Of a stretch of DNA of 62,371 nt, positions 34,410 through 43,865 are shown piece by piece (position 1 is the stretch's first letter; every line of letters starts with the position of its first letter). The stretch lies in assembly GCA_913057785.1 (NCBI GenBank), contig CAJXPD010000018.1:1-62371 (forward strand), written 5' to 3'. The translations under genes were made by a program, and so were the position numbers. The DNA is from an uncultured Lewinella sp. Lineage in GTDB: Bacteria > Bacteroidota > Bacteroidia > Chitinophagales > Saprospiraceae. The notes beneath the pieces were generated by a model. It was not told the origin of the DNA, searched no databases, and saw nothing but the letters and a program-made list of their open reading frames with translations.

Positions 34410-35771
34410 TTATTTTTTATTAGAGTTGTTACTGTTGTTGTTTCTTGGTCCTCGCCCTCTCCTTTTATTCTTCCTGGAACCAGGCTTAGATTTGTTGGTA
34501 TTGCCTTTCTTATCTTCAGTATTATTGTTAGTTGTTCCAGCAGCGGCTTTTTTCTGATTTTGTGAACTCTTGTTTTGTGTGGTCTTGTTTTGACCGCCTT
34601 TATTATTGTTACTTCTATTACCCGAAACCTTGTTCTTTGGTTTTGGTTTTCTACGTTTTTTATTTTTCCTTTTCTTTTCTTCTGGTGGTAATTCGATAAC
34701 ACCAGTTACATCTTCGTAGTCCATCTCCTCGTTCTCTACGGTCTTGACGGTCTCATGTACGCTAAGGTCAAATATCTTCTCTCCAGACTTAGTTCGAGTT
34801 AGGAGGTCCTTTACTTGATCTACGGTCAAGGAGACAATTCTACCTCGATAGTTTTCATTTTGATAGGAATAAAACAGCAGGCCTTTGAAGATATCGGTTT
34901 TCATCAGGGTAGCTGTGCCTAAATCTGTTTCAATTTTGTCAGCATGCTTTGGGAAGGCATCAAGGGCATCGAGATAGGAATCCAATTCGTAATTCAAGCA
35001 GCATTTCAATCTTCCGCACTGTCCAGAGAGTTTCGATTGATTAATAGCCAGGTTTTGATATCTGGCAGCAGCAGTGGAAACAGATTTGAAATCACTTAAC
35101 CAGGTTGAACAACATAACTCACGGCCACAAGAGCCTAAGCCTCCGATACGAGCAGATTCCTGCCGAGCACCAATTTGCCGCATTTCGATCTTTACTCGAA
35201 ACTCTTTAGCATAATGGCGTATAAGTTCTCTAAAATCTACCCGACCATCAGCCGTATAATAGAAAGTGGCTTTCCGCTTATCGCCTTGGTATTCTACATC
35301 TCCGATCTTCATCTCCAAGCCAAGGGTTCTGGCAATGGCTCTTGATCTAACCATGGTCTTTTTCTCATGCATTCTTGCCTCATTAAGGCGTTCCATATCG
35401 CGTTCGTTGGCCAAGCGGATAATGCCGTACATGACCGATTCCTCATCTACTTTCTTTTTCCGCATCTGTAATCGAACCAATTCACCTGATAGGCTTACTC
35501 TTCCGATATCATAGCCTGTACCTGTTTCTACCACCACCATATCGCCAGTGATGGCTTTTTGGTTGGCTTCATTCTTGTAAAAGCTTTTGCGAGAGCCATT
35601 TTTGAAGCTAACTTCTACCAGTTCGAACGGATCAGCATCTTCTATATCCATGGTTGAGATCCAGTCGTAGGTATTCATTCTGTTACAGCCACCTGAACCA
35701 CAACCCCCATTACTTTTACATCCTTTAGGCTTGCCATTTTCTATTTCTACTGAACATCCTAAACATCCCAT
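34410..35771 (-). CDS. ricT: PSP1-domain protein RicT (YaaT-like)
   Basis: 453 aa. Cys-rich N-terminus (Cys3, 6, 18, 24, 29), PSP1 domain (about 50-330) with the signatures IGARQESARIGGLGSCGRELCC and CGRLKCCLNYEL, and a disordered C-terminal tail of about 85 residues rich in Lys, Asn and Arg. In Bacillus subtilis RicT is part of the RicAFT complex that carries an iron-sulfur cluster and promotes RNase Y activity. In Bacteroidota its partners are not clear. It follows holB, a pairing also seen in Firmicutes (holB-yaaT). The basic tail may bind nucleic acid. Confidence 0.9.
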   Translation of the reverse strand: MGCLGCSVEIENGKPKGCKSNGGCGSGGCNRMNTYDWISTMDIEDADPFELVEVSFKNGSRKSFYKNEANQKAITGDMVVVETGTGYDIGRVSLSGELVRLQMRKKKVDEESVMYGIIRLANERDMERLNEARMHEKKTMVRSRAIARTLGLEMKIGDVEYQGDKRKATFYYTADGRVDFRELIRHYAKEFRVKIEMRQIGARQESARIGGLGSCGRELCCSTWLSDFKSVSTAAARYQNLAINQSKLSGQCGRLKCCLNYELDSYLDALDAFPKHADKIETDLGTATLMKTDIFKGLLFYSYQNENYRGRIVSLTVDQVKDLLTRTKSGEKIFDLSVHETVKTVENEEMDYEDVTGVIELPPEEKKRKNKKRRKPKPKNKVSGNRSNNNKGGQNKTTQNKSSQNQKKAAAGTTNNNTEDKKGNTNKSKPGSRKNKRRGRGPRNNNSNNSNKK

Positions 35772-35812
35772 CTTTTCAATATTTTGTACAAAGGCAGAAC
35801 GCTATACTGTGT

Positions 35813-35889
35813 GGGATAAAGTATCCCTATATAAGTTATTTTCTTAACACCCTACAGGCTACGAAAGTTGGCTAGTAGCCCATACTAGC
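35813..35889. other. Small overlapping hairpins between holB and ricT
   Basis: GGGATA/TATCCC (35813-35827, 3-nt loop) and GCTAGT/ACTAGC (35871-35889) with an alternative GGCTAC/GTAGCC. All are 6 bp without U-runs. Possibly a weak terminator or processing site between the two genes; low significance. Confidence 0.3.
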
Positions 35890-35894
35890 GGGCG

Positions 35895-37028
35895 TTAATT
35901 TGCTGCTGTTCTTACCTCGGTTTTTTTCCGCTTTAAAATTTTATTCAACTGTATAGATGTATCCAAAAACAGCACCTTTGGATTGGCATTTCGTTCGATG
36001 TAGTAAGCGTTATCATTCAATAATTGAACAATGTCTTCTATCTGATCAAACTCTATTACCTTCTGCAAGTTTTGTGCTGTTTTCAATTCTATATTTCTCA
36101 ATCTTACGTGTGATTGGCTACTCATCTTGAGTACCATATATTCTCGCATGAAGTGGAGCGCATATCGGATGAAATGCTTTTGGTTTTCTCGTCCTAATTT
36201 TGCGAACTTATCCACCCATTTAACCATCTCTACTCCATTTCCTAGGTAACATTTTCGCATCCACTCCAGAAAAAGCTCTGCGTTATCATTTTCCTTCTCC
36301 TGAGCCATCTTAAGGGCCGCGTTGAGGTTTCCATCAGACAATTGCGCAATCGCTTCGGCATTGTCTGCGTTTGCCACATTCTTATCGACCAGGGCCTCCT
36401 TGATTTCTTCATCCTTCAAAGCCCTAACTTTCACTACCTGACAACGAGATAGGATGGTATTTAAAATCAGTTCTTGTTGCTCTGCAACGAGAATGAAAAC
36501 TGTGTTTTCTGGAGGTTCTTCGATCAGCTTTAACAGCCGGTTTCCTTCCTTACCCAAATATTCCGGCAGCCACATAATTAAGACCTTATGTGATCCTTCG
36601 AACGTTTTTAAACTCAGTTTCCGTATGATATTCAGACACTCTTCCTTATTAATGTTGCCTTGCTTATTCTCTGCACCAATGATCTGTAACCAATCATTGA
36701 TTTCCATATATGGATTATCACTCAAAGCAGAACGCCATTGAGGAAGAAAGGAATCACTTTTCACGTTAGTGCCTACGGTAGGAAAAGAGAAATGGATATC
36801 TGGATGGATATACTTACGTGCTTTCAGACAGGCATTGCACTCGCCACAAGCATCATGTGGGCCTTTATTCTCACATAGAATGTATTGCGCAAAACCAACG
36901 GCTAGGGCCAATTTCCCAGAACCTGCCGGTCCTAAAAGCAACATGGCATGAGGCAGCCTTTCCTGGGTGACCAAGCGGCGCAGGAGATCTTTTACTTCAA
37001 CTTGTCCGTATGCTTTTGCTAAGCTCAT
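35895..37028 (-). CDS. holB: DNA polymerase III delta prime subunit
   Basis: Clamp-loader subunit, 377 aa. P-loop GPAGSGKL at 33-40, zinc ligands Cys52, Cys61, Cys64 and Cys67 (CGECNAC), and the SRC motif (ILSRCQVV) near residue 195. E. coli delta prime lacks a working P-loop; a more typical one is kept here. 123 bp upstream of ricT on the same strand; glutathione peroxidase lies 65 bp before it. Confidence 0.93.
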   Translation of the reverse strand: MSLAKAYGQVEVKDLLRRLVTQERLPHAMLLLGPAGSGKLALAVGFAQYILCENKGPHDACGECNACLKARKYIHPDIHFSFPTVGTNVKSDSFLPQWRSALSDNPYMEINDWLQIIGAENKQGNINKEECLNIIRKLSLKTFEGSHKVLIMWLPEYLGKEGNRLLKLIEEPPENTVFILVAEQQELILNTILSRCQVVKVRALKDEEIKEALVDKNVANADNAEAIAQLSDGNLNAALKMAQEKENDNAELFLEWMRKCYLGNGVEMVKWVDKFAKLGRENQKHFIRYALHFMREYMVLKMSSQSHVRLRNIELKTAQNLQKVIEFDQIEDIVQLLNDNAYYIERNANPKVLFLDTSIQLNKILKRKKTEVRTAAN

Positions 37029-37093
37029 TAGATAGCTAGGGCCATTACATTTATCAATGCGATACCGGCGAGCAAGCTATAAATCCAATATTC

Positions 37094-37582
37094 TTAGTTT
37101 TGGACCCATTCGAGAATAGCGTCATCGAATGGACTAGTAGCGGAAGGGAAAAAATTAACTAACTGACCTTCTTCATTTAGAATGTACTTGCAAAAATTCC
37201 AAGTTACCTCTGTATCCATAACCTGGTTGTTGGACTTATGAAGAAGCCAATTATATATGGGATGAACTGATTCCCCTTTAATTGTGATTTTTTGGGTTAA
37301 GGGGAATGTCAGACCGTAATTCAAGCTGCAAAAAGCCTGTATTTCTTGGGCTGAGCCAGGTTCTTGGCCTCCGAAATCATTACAGGGGAAGCCAACGATG
37401 ACCAGTTTATCATTAAACTCCTTTTGGAGTTCTTGCAGTTGTTGATATTGGGGAGTATAGCCACATTCAGAGGCTACATTTACCACCATTATCTTCTTGC
37501 CTTTAAAGGCAGAAAAATCTATTTCCTCTCCGTCGATACCCTCTACCTTGAATAGGTGTATAGTGCTCACTTTTGGTCGCAT
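37094..37582 (-). CDS. Glutathione peroxidase (thioredoxin-type, BsaA-like)
   Basis: 162 aa, normal for the family, no signal peptide. Peroxidatic Cys40 in NVASECGYTPQY, Gln in the tetrad from VGFPCNDFGGQEPGS (which also holds a second Cys, about residue 84, possibly resolving) and WNFCKYIL (Trp and Asn, about 128-135). Non-selenium members of this type use thioredoxin rather than glutathione. Single gene upstream of holB. Confidence 0.92.
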   Translation of the reverse strand: MRPKVSTIHLFKVEGIDGEEIDFSAFKGKKIMVVNVASECGYTPQYQQLQELQKEFNDKLVIVGFPCNDFGGQEPGSAQEIQAFCSLNYGLTFPLTQKITIKGESVHPIYNWLLHKSNNQVMDTEVTWNFCKYILNEEGQLVNFFPSATSPFDDAILEWVQN

Positions 37583-37704
37583 TGGGTTTCAATGCGTAAA
37601 AATAACATTTTTGGGCAAAAGGTGCAGTTCTATCGTAAAATGCTTTGAGGGGAAAATAGTACTAGTTCTCAGGTCGATTTTTAGGTTAAAAATAATAGGC
37701 CACC

Positions 37705-37736
37705 TTGTTTTTCTTTAGCAAAAGCAATTACCTTTG
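37705..37736 (+). promoter_or_regulatory. Bacteroidota-type promoter of the GNAT gene
   Basis: TTG at 37705-37707, 21-nt spacer, TACCTTTG at 37729-37736. Both boxes and the spacing match the consensus. The start of transcription would be near 37743, about 46 nt before the ATG at 37789. Confidence 0.65.
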
Positions 37737-37788
37737 AATGGGTTCTCCCGTATAAAGGAGAGGAACTCAGGCCTATGATTTAAACTCT

Positions 37789-38406
37789 ATGAAAGAGCAA
37801 GTGAGTCAAAAAATGCAAGATAAAATTGCCTTCTACCGTTCCATGCGAAGGAAGGAGGCTAGGCCTTTTTTTGAATTCCCTCCCCTCCCCCCTTCCGCCA
37901 GACTTCGATACTTACCATTGGATTATGACAATTATCAAGTGCTATACGAACTTTTTGCAGAAGAAGATAATCCCTTCATCAATCTGGAATTCAAGGAAAA
38001 GGAAAAAATTGGGATCTACGTGGTTGACTTACGAGAGTTCGCCAAATATTCACCAAAACGTGGCGCATTTGATTGGTTGATTTATTGGAATGATCAACCC
38101 ATTGGTGTCTTGCATCTATTTGATCTAAGTAGAGAAAAAACCAATGAGAAATTTAAACGCTGTACCATTGGTTTTTCTATTGGGAAAGATTTTCGCCGAC
38201 AAGGATTTGCCTTCGAGGCGATAGCTCACCAAATCCAATATGTCTTTGAGCACTTTAAAGATATTGAGCGCATCATAGCTTACACTTTCCCCAATAATGC
38301 GGCATCTATTGGTGTCTTGAAGAAACTAGGTTTTACCTCTAATTCCAAGGATTACTTATCAACAGATCGCTATTCCTTTTTTGAAAAGCAGAGATTTAAT
38401 CCTTGA
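37789..38406 (+). CDS. GNAT family N-acetyltransferase (RimJ/RimL-like)
   Basis: 205 aa, cytoplasmic. N-terminal LRYLPLDYDNYQVLYELF and the core FKRCTIGFSIGKDFRRQGFAFEAIAHQIQYVF (acetyl-CoA binding with RRQGF, about 120-150) followed by IAYTFPNNAASIGVLKKLGF, the standard RimJ/RimL pattern. Acetylates an amine, perhaps a ribosomal protein or small molecule; substrate unknown. Its end overlaps the converging HD gene by 11 nt. Confidence 0.87.
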   Translation: MKEQVSQKMQDKIAFYRSMRRKEARPFFEFPPLPPSARLRYLPLDYDNYQVLYELFAEEDNPFINLEFKEKEKIGIYVVDLREFAKYSPKRGAFDWLIYWNDQPIGVLHLFDLSREKTNEKFKRCTIGFSIGKDFRRQGFAFEAIAHQIQYVFEHFKDIERIIAYTFPNNAASIGVLKKLGFTSNSKDYLSTDRYSFFEKQRFNP

Positions 38407-38935
38407 TGTATTGACTGTATTGTTCTATTCTATGGCTAAGCCTACGCTCCACAAAAGGGTTCACTCCTCCCAATGTGTCTAAGATTAACCTTGCTTCTGT
38501 TTGATACTTCATCCGTTTTTCCTTGGTCCAATAGTGAGGAGGTTCCGATAAGTTGTTGATTCGGTCCGCCATTTTCACAATTCTAACCTCCGAGGATTGT
38601 TGAAGGATTCGTTGTAGGCTATCGGGCATACGATCTGGTTTTTCCAATGCCTCATTTTTAGTCAAGGCTAGTACTCCATCTGCCACTCGGGCTCCGAATG
38701 CTTTGACTACATCTTCGTAGGTAATTTCTGTGTCCTCAATAGTGTCATGTAATAAAGCACATTGCATAGTGAGATCTATATCCTCTGTGCCTGATTGCAG
38801 CACAGCGTGTACAGCTTCCATACACACATTGCATAAATGAGCTACATAAGGGAGGTCACTTCCAGGGAGTTGTTGTTTGCGGTGAGCGCGGTTGGCAAAA
38901 GAGAGGGTCTTTTGATAAAGGTCAGGATTCCACAT
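38396..38935 (-). CDS. Small HD-domain protein, likely (p)ppGpp hydrolase
   Basis: 179 aa. The HD fold has the pattern of SpoT/MESH1 hydrolases: His33 (YVAHLCNV), His63-Asp64 with Glu67-Asp68 (LLHDTIEDT) and KMADRINNL (Asp124, Asn127-Asn128). Single-domain members are small alarmone hydrolases; there is no synthetase or TGS/ACT region here. In the cell it would degrade (p)ppGpp or related 3'-pyrophosphates, for example as an NADPH phosphatase. Overlaps the GNAT gene at its 3' end. Confidence 0.85.
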   Translation of the reverse strand: MWNPDLYQKTLSFANRAHRKQQLPGSDLPYVAHLCNVCMEAVHAVLQSGTEDIDLTMQCALLHDTIEDTEITYEDVVKAFGARVADGVLALTKNEALEKPDRMPDSLQRILQQSSEVRIVKMADRINNLSEPPHYWTKEKRMKYQTEARLILDTLGGVNPFVERRLSHRIEQYSQYIKD

Positions 38936-38948
38936 GTTTTTTGGGTTT

Positions 38949-38981
38949 AGCAGATGGAGATTGCTTAAATCTCCATCTGCT
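38949..38981. terminator. 14-bp hairpin after the M20 amidohydrolase gene
   Basis: AGCAGATGGAGATT / AATCTCCATCTGCT with a 5-nt loop. It lies 21 nt after the stop of the minus-strand gene at 39002 and 14 nt before the HD gene start. A weaker TCTTAT/ATAAGA hairpin (38981-38999) overlaps it by one base. No long U-run on either strand. Confidence 0.65.
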
Positions 38982-39001
38982 CTTATCTGAAAAATAAGAC
39001 T

Positions 39002-40606
39002 TTACTTCTTCTCTGTTTTTAGGGTTGGGTATTCCACCCCTAGCTGCTCCAAGTACGAATCATATTTGGTTTCATCATAGTAGAACTTCTCCAATTGAGG
39101 GCGAAACTCCTCCATGATATCTGTATTCAAGTAGATGGCGGGCTTATCGTTTTCCGTAACCATAGGAATGTACTGCTGTTTCATTCCTTGTTCATTACGG
39201 AAATACTCCCAAGCTTGCTTTACTAGTTCAGGTTTAGTAAAAAGATCTAGTAAAGTCATGGCTTCAGCCTTTGCACCTGCTACTACGCCTCTGTGTGCAA
39301 TCGGGGTAGCCATGGCCACTGCATTTGACCAATGGTGACCCTGTAAGCCAGGAATGTTGGAAGGAAAACGCAAAGTTATGGTAGGAAGTTTCCATGAAAT
39401 ATCACCAATATCATCGGAACCACCACTTACCGGACGAACAACAGGAAGGCCAATCGTATCTAGTTTGGTATCCAATCCATTCGTATCTCTTGGAGACTTT
39501 ACTTCCTTCTGAAGTGCTCTCGCCAAAGTTTGATCTGCTTCACTCCATTCTGGCAGACCAACATCCTTGATGTTTTCGTACATCGTTTCGGCCATTACTT
39601 TATTGAAATGCCGAGGCCAGGCAGAACCGAGGACTTTCCGAGATACTTTCGTGCGGGTCATCATAGCCGCGCCTTCGGCAATTTCATTGGCACGCTCATA
39701 GACATCCATGATCCCAGGGTAGGTGACATGCCTGAAGTAATACCAAATGGAAGCCTTTGAAGGAACAACATTCGGTTGATCTCCTCCATTATTGATGACT
39801 GAGTGTGACCGGTGAATAGGGTTGGTATGTTCTCTAGCATACTGCCAGCCAATATTCATAAGCTCTACAGCATCTGCAGCACTTCGGCCTCTCCAGGGAG
39901 AACCAGCTGCATGAGCAGCTTCCCCTTCGAAAGTATATTCCACGGAGATTAATCCAGTACCTCTAGCTTGTCCGTAAGAAACGGTAAAGTTGGAAGAAAC
40001 ATGGGTGAAGATGCATAGGTCAACATCATCGAAATACCCATCTCTAGTGAAGTAAGCTTTTGTTCCAACTAGTTCTTCAGCAACCCCTGGCCATAGGATC
40101 AATGTGCCAGAAATGCCTTCTTTTTCCATTACCTCTTTGGTGGAGATGGCTGCCAAGATATTGAGTGGGATGCCTGAGTTATGCCCTTCTCCATGACCTG
40201 GAGCACCTTCCAGTATCGGATCATGGTAGGCAACCCCTGGCCGCTGCGAGGCCTTCGGGATACAATCAAGGTCACTTCCCACAGCGATCACGGGCTTTCC
40301 TGAACCCCAGACTGCCCACCAAGCTGTAGGTACTCCGGAGATACCATATTCTATTTTAAACCCGTTTTCTTTTAGAATATCGGTTAGGTATTTGGAAGAT
40401 TCGGATTCCTGGAAACCTAATTCAGCAAAGCTGAAAACCTTGTCTACCATCACCTGAGCCATTTTGGCTCTTTTGTCAATTTTCTTGTTTACCTCTTCCT
40501 TCAGTTTGGCGATCGTCGCATCGGTGTACTTAGGCGCCTGTGCGAAGACAAGTGTAGTGAGTAGAAGGAAACAAAGGCTTAAATAATGTTTTGTTTTATT
40601 TCTCAT
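39002..40606 (-). CDS. Secreted M20 family amidohydrolase (AbgB-like)
   Basis: 534 aa with a signal peptide (LSLCFLLLTTLVFAQ). Metal-dependent peptidase/amidohydrolase resembling the p-aminobenzoyl-glutamate hydrolase AbgB: VGSDLDCIP, HGEGHNSGIPLNILAA (His and metal ligand region, about 142-157), VEYTFEGEAAHAAGSPWRGRSAADAVELM (dimerisation lid) and GGSDDIGDISWKLPT near the end. Expected to hydrolyse an N-acyl amino acid or amide in the periplasm. 109 nt downstream of a BNR protein on the same strand, so they are probably cotranscribed. Confidence 0.9.
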   Translation of the reverse strand: MRNKTKHYLSLCFLLLTTLVFAQAPKYTDATIAKLKEEVNKKIDKRAKMAQVMVDKVFSFAELGFQESESSKYLTDILKENGFKIEYGISGVPTAWWAVWGSGKPVIAVGSDLDCIPKASQRPGVAYHDPILEGAPGHGEGHNSGIPLNILAAISTKEVMEKEGISGTLILWPGVAEELVGTKAYFTRDGYFDDVDLCIFTHVSSNFTVSYGQARGTGLISVEYTFEGEAAHAAGSPWRGRSAADAVELMNIGWQYAREHTNPIHRSHSVINNGGDQPNVVPSKASIWYYFRHVTYPGIMDVYERANEIAEGAAMMTRTKVSRKVLGSAWPRHFNKVMAETMYENIKDVGLPEWSEADQTLARALQKEVKSPRDTNGLDTKLDTIGLPVVRPVSGGSDDIGDISWKLPTITLRFPSNIPGLQGHHWSNAVAMATPIAHRGVVAGAKAEAMTLLDLFTKPELVKQAWEYFRNEQGMKQQYIPMVTENDKPAIYLNTDIMEEFRPQLEKFYYDETKYDSYLEQLGVEYPTLKTEKK

Positions 40607-40666
40607 AAGTTGTATCTGGTAATTGAATTGGAAAATGATCGGAGCGCAGAAATTCGAAGAGCGTAA

Positions 40667-40706
40667 GTGCGCTGCTGTCCGCTTAGTAAAACGGACAACA
40701 GCACTC
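40667..40706 (-). other. Hairpin between the BNR protein and the M20 gene
   Basis: Inner stem TGTCCG / CGGACA (40676-40697, 10-nt loop) extended by GTGC / GCAC (40667-40704) with bulges. Just downstream of the BNR stop on the minus strand; no U-run. Possible partial terminator or processing site. Confidence 0.4.
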
Positions 40707-40715
40707 TATCTTAAT

Positions 40716-43700
40716 TTAGTTAACTACTTGTTTGCTAGGAGCTTGAAGTACAGACATTCCCTTCTGTTTTAGCGCATCATTGATTTTGCTGACTCTTTCC
40801 TGGATTAAGACTTCTAGATCTTGAAGTTCTTTATCTAAGGCTTTGGATAATTCTTTGCGAACTTCTTCTGCTTGGTCAGTCGGTGGAAAATCGCCACGCT
40901 GTTGATCCGCCATGAGGAAGGCTAGTCGATTGTTAATACGAATACCAAAATTGAGTGGATCCTGACGACTCTTATTTTTGGTCATATGGATATTGTTTTC
41001 GATCACACTCATGTCTTTTTCAAGCGCTTTGGTCATCTCTACAATATCACTGAAGGATTCTTCTTTTCCAATCTTGTCGTTTAGGTACTTAATATCTTTT
41101 CTAAGGCTTCCTACATCGATCATGGCTTGATGAGCTTCACTAACCTTATCTCTAACCTTCGTCAAGAAATCGAACTGATTTTGAAAATCCAGCTGCGTAT
41201 TGGGAAGCCTCGGATCTTTAATGATTTCAAATTCTTGTTCTACAGACTGATCTCCGACGGTCAACCGTGCCTTATAAGTACCTGGTACGGCTTTCGGACC
41301 TCGGTTTGGCGAGGAATACAGCACCATACCCGGAAATTCCTTAAAGCCAGGATAGCGCATGTTCCAAATGAAACGATTTCCTCCTTTTTTAGCAACTAGT
41401 CTTTCACTTCGCTTTTTAGCAGTTGATTTGAAGCTTTGAATCAGTGTGCCATCCTTTTCTAATATGTCTAGTTTAACCTTTGCATCTTTTGATTTTTCTT
41501 TGAGGTAGTAATGGAAGATGACACCATTTGGGTGATTCTCTCCCGCTTTGCTCAGGTTAGGTCCACCCCAACCACCGCCACCAGCCATTCTATAAGAAGC
41601 TTTAGGCTTAAAGAGGTAGAAATTACTGCTGGCAATTTTATCATTGAGCTGGTGAAGAGGAGTAAGGTCATCGATCATCCAGAAACTGCGACCGTGAGTA
41701 GCAGCAATGAGCATATTGTCGCGCACGTGTAGGTCACGTATAGAAACAATAGGTAAATTCAATTGGAATGGCTGCCAATTGCTTCCATCATCGAAAGAAA
41801 CGTACATTCCCCATTCTGTACCTGCATACAGGAGACCCGGCCTTTGCTTGTCAGCCCGAATGGCCCTGGTGTAATGATTGGGATCAATACCATTCGTGAT
41901 TAGCTCCCATGTTTTACCATAATTGGTAGTTTTGTACAAATAAGGGGTATAATCTCCAAACTTGTAATGAGTAGCTGCCAAATAAGCGCCGCCATCGATA
42001 GTGGGGTGTACATCTATGCAGTTCATCATGTTTAATTTTGGAGAACCTGGTGGGGTGACATTATTCCATGTTTTTCCCCCATCTCGGGTTACGTGCACTA
42101 AACCATCGTCACTTCCAATCCAAATTACCCCTTCTTCTCTTGGAGATTCCTGTATCGCAAAAATGTTAGCATAATATTCTGCTCCGGTATTGTCTTGTGT
42201 CAAAGGACCACCAGAAGATTTAATCGTTTCTGGGTCGTTGCGGCTAAGGTCTGGACTGATGACTTCCCAGGATTGTCCTTCATTGTAGGTGACATGCAGG
42301 TAGTTACTACCAGCATATAGTTTTTTTGGATTGTGCGGACTAAAGGCCACAGGGAAATTCCAGTTGAATCGGTATTTCATTACCTCGGCACCGGAACCCG
42401 CTGGATTGAATGGCCACACGTTGGTAGAGCGCACCTGACCAGTAGTATGATCACGTCGCATCATGTATCCTTTATAAGTTCCACCATAAACAATTTCTGG
42501 ATTGTTTGGATCGGGTGCTAGATGTGCACTTTCTCCTCCAGCAGAGGGTTCCCAATCTCTTTCGGAAATAGTGGAACCAGTAGATCGATGAGCAATTCGA
42601 ATGGTGCTATTGTCCTGCTGGGCCCCATAAATACGGAAAGGGAAGCTGTTGTCAGTGGTGACTCGATAGAATTGGGAAGTGGGCTGATTGTAGTAGGTCG
42701 TCCAGTTGTCTCCCGCGTCGACGCTGACCTGAGCACCTCCGTCGTCAGCAACGACCATTCTACGATTGTTTTCGGGAGCGATCCAAAGATCATGATGATC
42801 TCCATGAGGAGTACTGATAGATTGGAAGTTTTTACCTCCATCTTTTGAGCGCCAGAAAGACACATTACATACATACACACGATCGATATCTTGAGGATCA
42901 GCATAAATGCGGGAGTAGTACCAGGCTCTTTGTCTCAAAGCGCGATTCTCATTTACTTTTTGCCAGGTATTTCCGGCATCATCGCTGCGATAAACACCTC
43001 CTTGTTCGGCTTCGATGATCGCCCAAACCCGTTCAGAGTTCACAGGAGAAACAGTTACTCCAACGATTCCCCAGGTCCCTTTAGGAAGTCCAGGCTTCTC
43101 GGTGAGCTTAGTCCAGGTATCTCCCCCATCGGTGCTCTTCCAGAGGTGACTTCCAGGTCCACCACTATCCATGCGGTATCCATTTCGCTTGATCTGCCAA
43201 GTACTGGCATAGATGATACGAGGATTATTGGGATCAAGAATAAGATCTACGGCCCCGGCTTTATCACTTTCATACAATATTTTTTCCCAGGTTTTACCAC
43301 CATCTTTGGAACGGTAAACGCCTCTTTCCTCATTTGGTTTCCATAGGTTGCCCATGGCTGCAACATATACTAAGTCTGGATTAGTTGGATGGATGCGAAT
43401 TCTTCCGATGTGCTCAGATTTTTTCAACCCAATGTGTTTCCAACTCTTTCCAGCATCAGTCGATCTCCACATTCCCCAACCGCTCGAAACATTTCCTCTA
43501 ACGGTTTGCTCTCCTTCGCCGACATAGATGACGTTTGGATCACTTTCCGCAACGGCCACAGCCCCTATAGAGCCACCAAAATAGCCATCGGAGATGCAAG
43601 ACCAGGAGTTTCCACCATCTTGGGTTCGCCAAACACCGCCGCCTGCAGTGCCCATATAATAGAGCTTAGGTTGTCCAGGAACTCCTACGGCTGTTCCTGA

Positions 43701-43865
43701 TCGTCCACCACGAAAGGGTCCGACTAAACGCCATTTTATGCCTTTGTATAAATTTTCTTGATAGGATTCCCCTTTTGATTTGGTCTTTTGTGCTGAAACA
43801 GTGGTGGCATTTGGAAGGAAAAATGAAATGCCAAGAACCAATAAAAATTGGGTAAAAAGTTTCAT
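40716..43865 (-). CDS. BNR/sortilin-like beta-propeller protein, paralogue 1
   Basis: 1049 aa, signal peptide ending TVSAQ. About eleven BNR/Asp-box-type motifs (S/T-x-D-G/A-G-x-x-W), for example RTQDGGNSW, RSTDAGKSW, RSKDGGKTW, KSTDGGDTW and VTRDGGKTW, arranged as two VPS10/sortilin-type propellers (about 40-760). A FlgD-like beta domain follows (about 800-925, PGTYKARLTVGDQSVEQEF), then a helical tail of about 120 residues. No sorting domain for type IX export. Often annotated as 'glycosyl hydrolase' because of the BNR repeats, but catalytic residues are not evident; a binding role is at least as likely. Upstream of the M20 amidohydrolase on the same strand. Confidence 0.88.
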   Translation of the reverse strand: MKLFTQFLLVLGISFFLPNATTVSAQKTKSKGESYQENLYKGIKWRLVGPFRGGRSGTAVGVPGQPKLYYMGTAGGGVWRTQDGGNSWSCISDGYFGGSIGAVAVAESDPNVIYVGEGEQTVRGNVSSGWGMWRSTDAGKSWKHIGLKKSEHIGRIRIHPTNPDLVYVAAMGNLWKPNEERGVYRSKDGGKTWEKILYESDKAGAVDLILDPNNPRIIYASTWQIKRNGYRMDSGGPGSHLWKSTDGGDTWTKLTEKPGLPKGTWGIVGVTVSPVNSERVWAIIEAEQGGVYRSDDAGNTWQKVNENRALRQRAWYYSRIYADPQDIDRVYVCNVSFWRSKDGGKNFQSISTPHGDHHDLWIAPENNRRMVVADDGGAQVSVDAGDNWTTYYNQPTSQFYRVTTDNSFPFRIYGAQQDNSTIRIAHRSTGSTISERDWEPSAGGESAHLAPDPNNPEIVYGGTYKGYMMRRDHTTGQVRSTNVWPFNPAGSGAEVMKYRFNWNFPVAFSPHNPKKLYAGSNYLHVTYNEGQSWEVISPDLSRNDPETIKSSGGPLTQDNTGAEYYANIFAIQESPREEGVIWIGSDDGLVHVTRDGGKTWNNVTPPGSPKLNMMNCIDVHPTIDGGAYLAATHYKFGDYTPYLYKTTNYGKTWELITNGIDPNHYTRAIRADKQRPGLLYAGTEWGMYVSFDDGSNWQPFQLNLPIVSIRDLHVRDNMLIAATHGRSFWMIDDLTPLHQLNDKIASSNFYLFKPKASYRMAGGGGWGGPNLSKAGENHPNGVIFHYYLKEKSKDAKVKLDILEKDGTLIQSFKSTAKKRSERLVAKKGGNRFIWNMRYPGFKEFPGMVLYSSPNRGPKAVPGTYKARLTVGDQSVEQEFEIIKDPRLPNTQLDFQNQFDFLTKVRDKVSEAHQAMIDVGSLRKDIKYLNDKIGKEESFSDIVEMTKALEKDMSVIENNIHMTKNKSRQDPLNFGIRINNRLAFLMADQQRGDFPPTDQAEEVRKELSKALDKELQDLEVLIQERVSKINDALKQKGMSVLQAPSKQVVN

